Shown here in pieces: positions 27,840-32,241 of a stretch of 32,241 nt of DNA (positions within the stretch are counted from its first letter, which is position 1; the number at the start of each line of letters is the position of its first letter). Made by a program: the position numbers and the translations under genes. The notes below the pieces were generated by a model. That model was not told the origin of the DNA, did not search any database, and saw nothing but the letters and a program-made list of their open reading frames with translations. Where the stretch lies: positions 1-32,241 of the forward strand of contig JACSSA010000104.1 of the NCBI GenBank assembly GCA_014879465.1, read 5' to 3'. This DNA is from Rhodothermales bacterium (lineage in GTDB: Bacteria > Bacteroidota > Rhodothermia > Rhodothermales > BA12).

Positions 27840-28559
27840 GTGCTTTTTCTCGCCGACGTTGACGGCTGTCTCGCCGAGCCGTACCGCCCGTACAACCTCG
27901 ATGTGCTCCGCCGCGTGGCTGAGGCCATCCGCGTGCCGGGGCATCCGCCGTTTGCGCTGCTCACCGGGCGCGCCTACGGCTACGCCGAAGCCTTCGCGCA
28001 GCTGCTCGGCCTGACCGCTCCCGCCTTTTTCGAGGCCGGCGCGGGCGCGTTCCTGCTTCCCGAAGCCCGCACCGTCTGGCATCCCGCCGTCACCGACGAC
28101 GCGCTCGCGGCCCTCGACGAGGTGCGGCGCTGGTTCTTCGCCGAGTTGCTGCCCGCCGTGCCCGGCCTCGTCTTCGACCACGGCAAGCGGGCGCAGGTGG
28201 GCGTGATCGGCCCAGACGTGCGGCAGGTGCAGGAGGCGTCGGCCCGCACCCGCCGGTTCGTGGACGATCTGGGCGCGCCGCTCACCGTCTTTGAAACCCA
28301 TGTGTCGGTGGACGTGCTCGTGCACGGCCTCACCAAAGGCGACGCGCTGGACTGGATCGCCGAACTCACCGGCACGCCCGTCGACCGGATGGCGTTCATC
28401 GGCGACAGCGAGGGCGACGTGGGGGCGCTGCGGTGCGTCGGCTTTCCGTACGCTCCGGCCAACGCCACGGCTGCCGTGCAGGCCGTCGCCGAGACGATGC
28501 CGCAGCCGTTGGCCGAAGGGGTGTTGGAGGCGTACGTCTGTTATGCGAAATTGCGGTAG
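27840..28559 (+). CDS. HAD superfamily hydrolase (Cof/phosphoglycolate-phosphatase-like)
   Basis: FLADVDGCLAEPYRP (DxD), LLTGRAYGYAEAF, HGLTKGDALDWIAELTGTPVDRMAFIGDSEGDVGALRCVGFPYAPANA; GTG start. Confidence 0.82.
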   Translation: MLFLADVDGCLAEPYRPYNLDVLRRVAEAIRVPGHPPFALLTGRAYGYAEAFAQLLGLTAPAFFEAGAGAFLLPEARTVWHPAVTDDALAALDEVRRWFFAELLPAVPGLVFDHGKRAQVGVIGPDVRQVQEASARTRRFVDDLGAPLTVFETHVSVDVLVHGLTKGDALDWIAELTGTPVDRMAFIGDSEGDVGALRCVGFPYAPANATAAVQAVAETMPQPLAEGVLEAYVCYAKLR

Positions 28560-28632
28560 AGGCGTGCGCACCAACGCTTGATTTTATAGCGTTTAAGGAC
28601 GAACGCCGCCGCGCCGAAACCGTTAGTGCCCC

Positions 28633-29502
28633 GTGTCTTCCCGCCTGCCCCGCGCAATCCCACGGATGCCCCGTCTGCTCTTCTTCGCCGTGTGCGCTGC
28701 CGCACTCGCGCTTCCCGTCTTTAATGTTGCGCGCGCCCAATCGCCCGCGGACGCCCTGCACGGCCCGTCCGGGGCCTTTGCCGATACGTCGCTGGTGGCG
28801 CTCTTTGAGCCGCCGCACGACACGACCGATCGGCCGACGGTCGACGACCTGTACTACCTGCTGCGCGACGCCCGGCTTTTCGGTAGCGCCGACGATTCCC
28901 GTCCGATGGAGACGCTGCGCCGCCGCATGCCCATCTACCGTCTTGGGATGCGCGGCGGCTACACCCACGTCCGCCTCGACGACGGGCGCGAGGGGTACGT
29001 CGAAGGCTTCCCGATGGCCAACGTGTGGGTGCGCGTGTCCAAGCGCGAAAGCCGCCTCGACCTGTTCCGCGGGGCCGACCTCATTCGCTCCTACCGCGCC
29101 GACTTCGGCTACAATCCGCTCTCCGACAAAGAACAGCGCGGATCCACGAGCGACCCCGATCACTGGCGCACGCCCGAGGGCACGTTCACCATCGTCAAGC
29201 GCAACCCGAACTCGCAGTACTACCGCGCCTTCGTGCTGAGCTACCCCACCGCCGACCACGCCCGACGCGCCTTCGAGACCGGGCTGATCTCCCGGCGCGA
29301 GCGCGACGCCATCGAGCAGGCCGACCGCGACGGCACGATGCCGCCGATGAACACTGCGCTCGGCGGGATGATCGAGATCCACGGGCGCGGCTCCGGCCAA
29401 GGGCTGAACTGGACGCAGGGCTGCGTCGCCCTCCGCGACGAGCACATGGACGAGTTGTGGAACGTCCTCCCCGAAGGCGTCTCCGTCGTCATCGAGCAGT
29501 AA
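28633..29502 (+). CDS. L,D-transpeptidase (YkuD domain) with signal peptide
   Basis: TPEGTFTIVKRNPNSQYYRAF...IEIHGRGSGQGLNWTQGCVALRDEHMDELWNVLPEGVSVVI. Start 28633 (GTG) or 28666 (ATG). Confidence 0.9.
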   Translation: MSSRLPRAIPRMPRLLFFAVCAAALALPVFNVARAQSPADALHGPSGAFADTSLVALFEPPHDTTDRPTVDDLYYLLRDARLFGSADDSRPMETLRRRMPIYRLGMRGGYTHVRLDDGREGYVEGFPMANVWVRVSKRESRLDLFRGADLIRSYRADFGYNPLSDKEQRGSTSDPDHWRTPEGTFTIVKRNPNSQYYRAFVLSYPTADHARRAFETGLISRRERDAIEQADRDGTMPPMNTALGGMIEIHGRGSGQGLNWTQGCVALRDEHMDELWNVLPEGVSVVIEQ

Positions 29503-29715
29503 ACGTCAGGCTGGGCTCAGGCGTTCGAGCGGGCTGGTCGTGGCCACCGCCGAGCGGGTGATGTGCAGGTACTGCTACGTTGTGGCCTAGCCGAGACGAC
29601 GGCAGGCGGTAGCGACCGCCTTGAGGAGGCGGGGCGAATCGTGGGACATCGGGCGTTCGGCATAACACGTTGGCGTTATAGAGACCGAATCAGGCCGAGC
29701 ATACCCTCCGGGACG

Positions 29716-29739
29716 AAAAAAAAACGTGCGGGACGCACG
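29716..29739 (-). terminator. Rho-independent terminator-like hairpin on the minus strand
   Basis: Minus strand reads CGTGCG-TCC-CGCACG followed by T9; no convincing minus-strand gene upstream. Confidence 0.5.
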
Positions 29740-29930
29740 AAAGCCAGTTGCGCAGTCGGCATTTGCGCGTTATGTTACGCTGGTTATGCCGATTCTCTCG
29801 TCCGCATAACACCCGAGCGTTCCGCTCAATCATTGGTTATACGGCCTCTCCACGCACAAGCCCTGTACGGTGTGACGCGGGGTTGGCGCCGTTCGCCAGT
29901 AGACTCTCGGCTCACTCACCTCGACAGCTC

Positions 29931-30167
29931 ATGGCGCAGTACAAGTACGACCAGTACCTTAGTCAGAACAACCACGCGGAGTACGACAAGCTGTACTCGC
30001 CCGGAGAGAACTGCCCGAACTCTGGTATCTACCGCTGTGAAGTCTGCGGAGACGAGATCGCCTCAAACAAGGGAAACCCCTTCCCGCCCCAGAACCACCA
30101 TCAGCACGCTCAGGGGAAGGGTCCAATCCGCTGGAAGCTGATCGTCTTCTCACAGCAAAAGAAGTAG
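29931..30167 (+). CDS. Small zinc-ribbon-like conserved hypothetical protein
   Basis: 78 aa MAQYKYDQYLSQNNHAEYDKLYSPGENCPNSGIYRCEVCGDEIASNKGNPFPPQNHHQHAQGKGPIRWKLIVFSQQKK; CxxC plus HHQH. Confidence 0.75.
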   Translation: MAQYKYDQYLSQNNHAEYDKLYSPGENCPNSGIYRCEVCGDEIASNKGNPFPPQNHHQHAQGKGPIRWKLIVFSQQKK

Positions 30168-30241
30168 AGCTTGCCGAACTATACTCCGTCGTTCGTCGTT
30201 CTAAAGCCTGCACAACTCCACCTCATCAACCGCGGAACACT

Positions 30242-30469
30242 ATGGAGCGCTATCGAAACCTGGGAGGCGACTCGGGCATCACGGCCTACGAGATCGGCAC
30301 CGACTCGATCACGGTCGAGTTCAAAGGCGGGGCGACCTACCTCTACACCAACCAGAGCGCCGGCAGCGGCAACATTGAGCAGATGAAGCAACTTGCTCAG
30401 GCGGGCAGCGGCCTGAATAGCTTCATCAGTCGCGTGGTCAAGAAGGGCTACGCCAGGAAGCTGCGGTAG
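30242..30469 (+). CDS. Small hypothetical protein, KTSC-like
   Basis: 75 aa MERYRNLGGDSGITAYEIGTDSITVEFKGGATYLYTNQSAGSGNIEQMKQLAQAGSGLNSFISRVVKKGYARKLR; composition and position suggest a cassette ORF. Confidence 0.75.
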   Translation: MERYRNLGGDSGITAYEIGTDSITVEFKGGATYLYTNQSAGSGNIEQMKQLAQAGSGLNSFISRVVKKGYARKLR

Positions 30470-30488
30470 CAGGCCTCGCGGCGGGGCC

Positions 30489-30616
30489 GTATAACCCGCC
30501 GCTGCAGGCCGACCGGGGGCGCAAGCGTTCTTGGCTCGTCCGAGCGCGGCGTCTACTTTCGCTTGTCCACCCGCTGCGCCGCCAGCCCCCGGCGGCTAAG
30601 CGCCAAATTGTTAGGC
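30489..30616 (+). other. Integron attC-like recombination site
   Basis: R''-like GTATAAC (30489-30495) and R' GTTAGGC (30610-30616) about 128 bp apart. Inner arms GCCG-A-CCGGGGGC and GCCCCCGGCGGC pair over 12 bp with one extrahelical A, as in attC bottom-strand hairpins. Begins 20 bp after a small ORF stop. Confidence 0.7.
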
Positions 30617-30790
30617 GGTACATCGCTCTTCCAGCCTCGCTTTTCTGCGTAGGCTGAGTGAGTCGCTAAAGGCGGCGGCGGGTTTGGCGAAAAAACGTTG
30701 AGGGGTGGGCGGTTGCGCCCGGAAGGGGCGGACGTGGGGGCACGATTGGGCGCGGCGCGGCGTTGGTGCGGGCGGATCACTTGGTTTCGT

Positions 30791-31423
30791 ATGCGCCTTC
30801 GGTTGTTGGCGGCCTTGGCCGCACTTGCTGCCGCTCCGGTCTCGGCCCAGTCGCTGGACGCGGCGCTGGCGGCCCGTGTCCACGCGCTTTACGCCCAGCG
30901 CGACGCGTCGGCGCTGCGCACGGCCTGTGCTTCTGCGGCGGGCGACAACGCGCTGCTGTGTCGCTACCGGCTCTACCCGCTCACGCAGGACGCTTCGCTG
31001 CTGCGGAACGCGCCCGCGCCGTCGTCGGCCGCCGGGCACGCGCTCGCTGCCGGGCTGCTCGGCTACGAGGCCGCCCGCGCCCCGATGACGCGGATGATCG
31101 CGCTCGGACGCCGCATCCAGCGCAGCCTCGACGCGGCCCGCCGCCTCGACCCCAGCGAGCCGCTGCTGCTCTTGGTGGACGGGCAGGGGCTGGTGTTTCG
31201 CCCGGCCGTGGTGGGCGGCGACAAGCGGGCCGCGCTGCGGCTGTTCCGCCAGCTTCGCCAGCGGCCCGGCCCGGCCAGCAGCGCCGCCGAAGCGGACGTG
31301 TGGACGTGGTTCACCCTCTACCGGATGAACGGCGCGGACGCCGAGCCGATGCGCCAGCGCCTCCGCGCCGCCAGCCTGCCGCCGCTGTTCCGCGCCTTCG
31401 TCGACCAGCCGCCGGGCGGGTAA
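30791..31423 (+). CDS. Secreted hypothetical protein
   Basis: ATG at 30791 with signal peptide MRLRLLAALAALAAAPVSAQ; Ala/Arg/Leu-rich helical body. Confidence 0.7.
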   Translation: MRLRLLAALAALAAAPVSAQSLDAALAARVHALYAQRDASALRTACASAAGDNALLCRYRLYPLTQDASLLRNAPAPSSAAGHALAAGLLGYEAARAPMTRMIALGRRIQRSLDAARRLDPSEPLLLLVDGQGLVFRPAVVGGDKRAALRLFRQLRQRPGPASSAAEADVWTWFTLYRMNGADAEPMRQRLRAASLPPLFRAFVDQPPGG

Positions 31424-31693
31424 GCAAGACCGGCGACCGGCTGGGGAATGGACGTTGGTTCCACCAACCCCCACCCGTTTGCGCCCCCACACCGCCTTTC
31501 GCTTCGCCCTCGGCGTGCTCCATGCGGGCATGTGGGCGACGCTCGTCGCCAACCGGATTGTGCTGAAACGCACGCCTTCTGGGCACGAAGCGGGAGATTC
31601 AAGCTACCGGGACGACTTGTCATCTGGAGCGTTGCGCTCGTGACCTATCCCAAGGTGGGGTGGAGGAGGTCTGTCTACGCCGTCTTGGGACTC

Positions 31694-31812
31694 ATCCGAA
31701 AAGGGTGTGTCATGGCGAGCGAAGCGAAGCCCTCTCGTCGCAGAGACGCCCAAACGACGAAGGTGCCGCGTCGCTTCGCTCCTCGCAACGACCCCCGTAG
31801 GACGTTTCGGAT
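31694..31812. repeat. MITE/REP-like element, about 119 bp, with nested terminal inverted repeats
   Basis: Outer ATCCGAAA (31694-31701) / TTTCGGAT (31805-31812); inner GTCATGGCGAGCGAAGCGAAG versus GTCGCTTCGCTCCTCGCAACGAC; same family as 6464-6583. Confidence 0.75.
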
Positions 31813-31866
31813 AGGTCCTTGCTCCGGGACCGTAGAATCGCGCCCTCTACCCGAGACTCGAAACCT

Positions 31867-32241
31867 TCACCTTTGCTCTACATCCGGCACGAGCGTGTCG
31901 AGCACGCGGGCGGTCGAGAGCACGCCGGGCAGCCCCGCGCCGGGGTGCGTGCCCGCACCGACGAGGTAGAGGCCGTCCACGTCCTCGCTCGCGTTGTGCG
32001 GTCGGAAGTAGGCGCTCTGCGTCAGCGTCGGCTCGATGGAGAAGGCCGCGCCCTTGAACGACAGGTAGTCGTCCAAAAAGCCCTGCGGCGTGAGCGTCAC
32101 GCTGGCGTCGAGCGCGTCCGAAAGCCCCGGCAGCATCGTCTCCTCCAAGTACCGCTCGATCTTTTGGCGGTAGCGCTCGGTCTGCTCCGCGTCCCACACC
32201 TGCCCGCCTCCAAGGTGCGGCACAGGCGAGAGCACATAGAA
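31867..32241 (-). CDS. crtI: Phytoene desaturase (CrtI-like), C-terminal part, truncated by window edge
   Basis: VLSPVPHLGGG...QKIERYLEETMLPGL...TPQGFLDDYLSFKGAAFSIEPTLTQSAYFRPHNASEDVDGLYLVGAGTHPGAGLPGVLSTARVLD. Confidence 0.9.
   Translation of the reverse strand, partial: FYVLSPVPHLGGGQVWDAEQTERYRQKIERYLEETMLPGLSDALDASVTLTPQGFLDDYLSFKGAAFSIEPTLTQSAYFRPHNASEDVDGLYLVGAGTHPGAGLPGVLSTARVLDTLVPDVEQR

Noticed and set aside
29804-29842. Complete attC site bounded by GCATAAC and GTTATAC
   Set aside because: Only 39 bp with a 5-bp internal stem; too short for known attC sites, so kept only as a degenerate motif cluster.
29563-30141. 192-aa ORF over the cassette-like region
   Set aside because: Different frame from the two conserved-looking small ORFs; low-complexity Ser/Arg/Thr translation and no motifs.
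31448-31969. 173-aa ORF near the right edge
   Set aside because: Runs through the MITE-like repeat (MASEAKPSRRR...RFAPRND is repeat-derived) and overlaps crtI antisense.

Overview
High-GC bacterial chromosomal window. Gene content and gene style suggest Rhodothermales/Bacteroidota-like; this is inference only. Left to right it contains: enolase, an FtsB/DivIC-like protein and LptD (+ strand); a minus-strand block for reductive pyrimidine catabolism (dihydropyrimidinase, class III aminotransferase, NCS1 permease, beta-ureidopropionase, PreA-like dihydropyrimidine dehydrogenase, methylmalonate-semialdehyde dehydrogenase) interrupted by a small GIY-YIG protein embedded in interspersed repeats; an AttEFGH-like ABC exporter (ATPase, large permease, AttH/CrtC-like protein); NfeD-like protein, methyltransferase, PBP4, MreD-like, YebC, endonuclease V and NAD kinase; a FAD oxidoreductase plus membrane polyferredoxin pair; FabI, a HAD phosphatase and an L,D-transpeptidase; a short accessory segment with two small ORFs followed by a convincing integron attC-like site; a secreted hypothetical protein; and the C-terminal end of a CrtI-like phytoene desaturase at the right edge. 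The most interesting non-routine signals are the attC-like element (30489-30616), the (TGCGAAG)8 tandem repeat against the NAD kinase start, the MITE/REP-like repeat family around the GIY-YIG gene and elsewhere, the PreA-like enzyme lacking its Fe-S domain, and the FAD/polyferredoxin redox pair. No rRNA, tRNA, CRISPR array, transposase or integrase was recognised.
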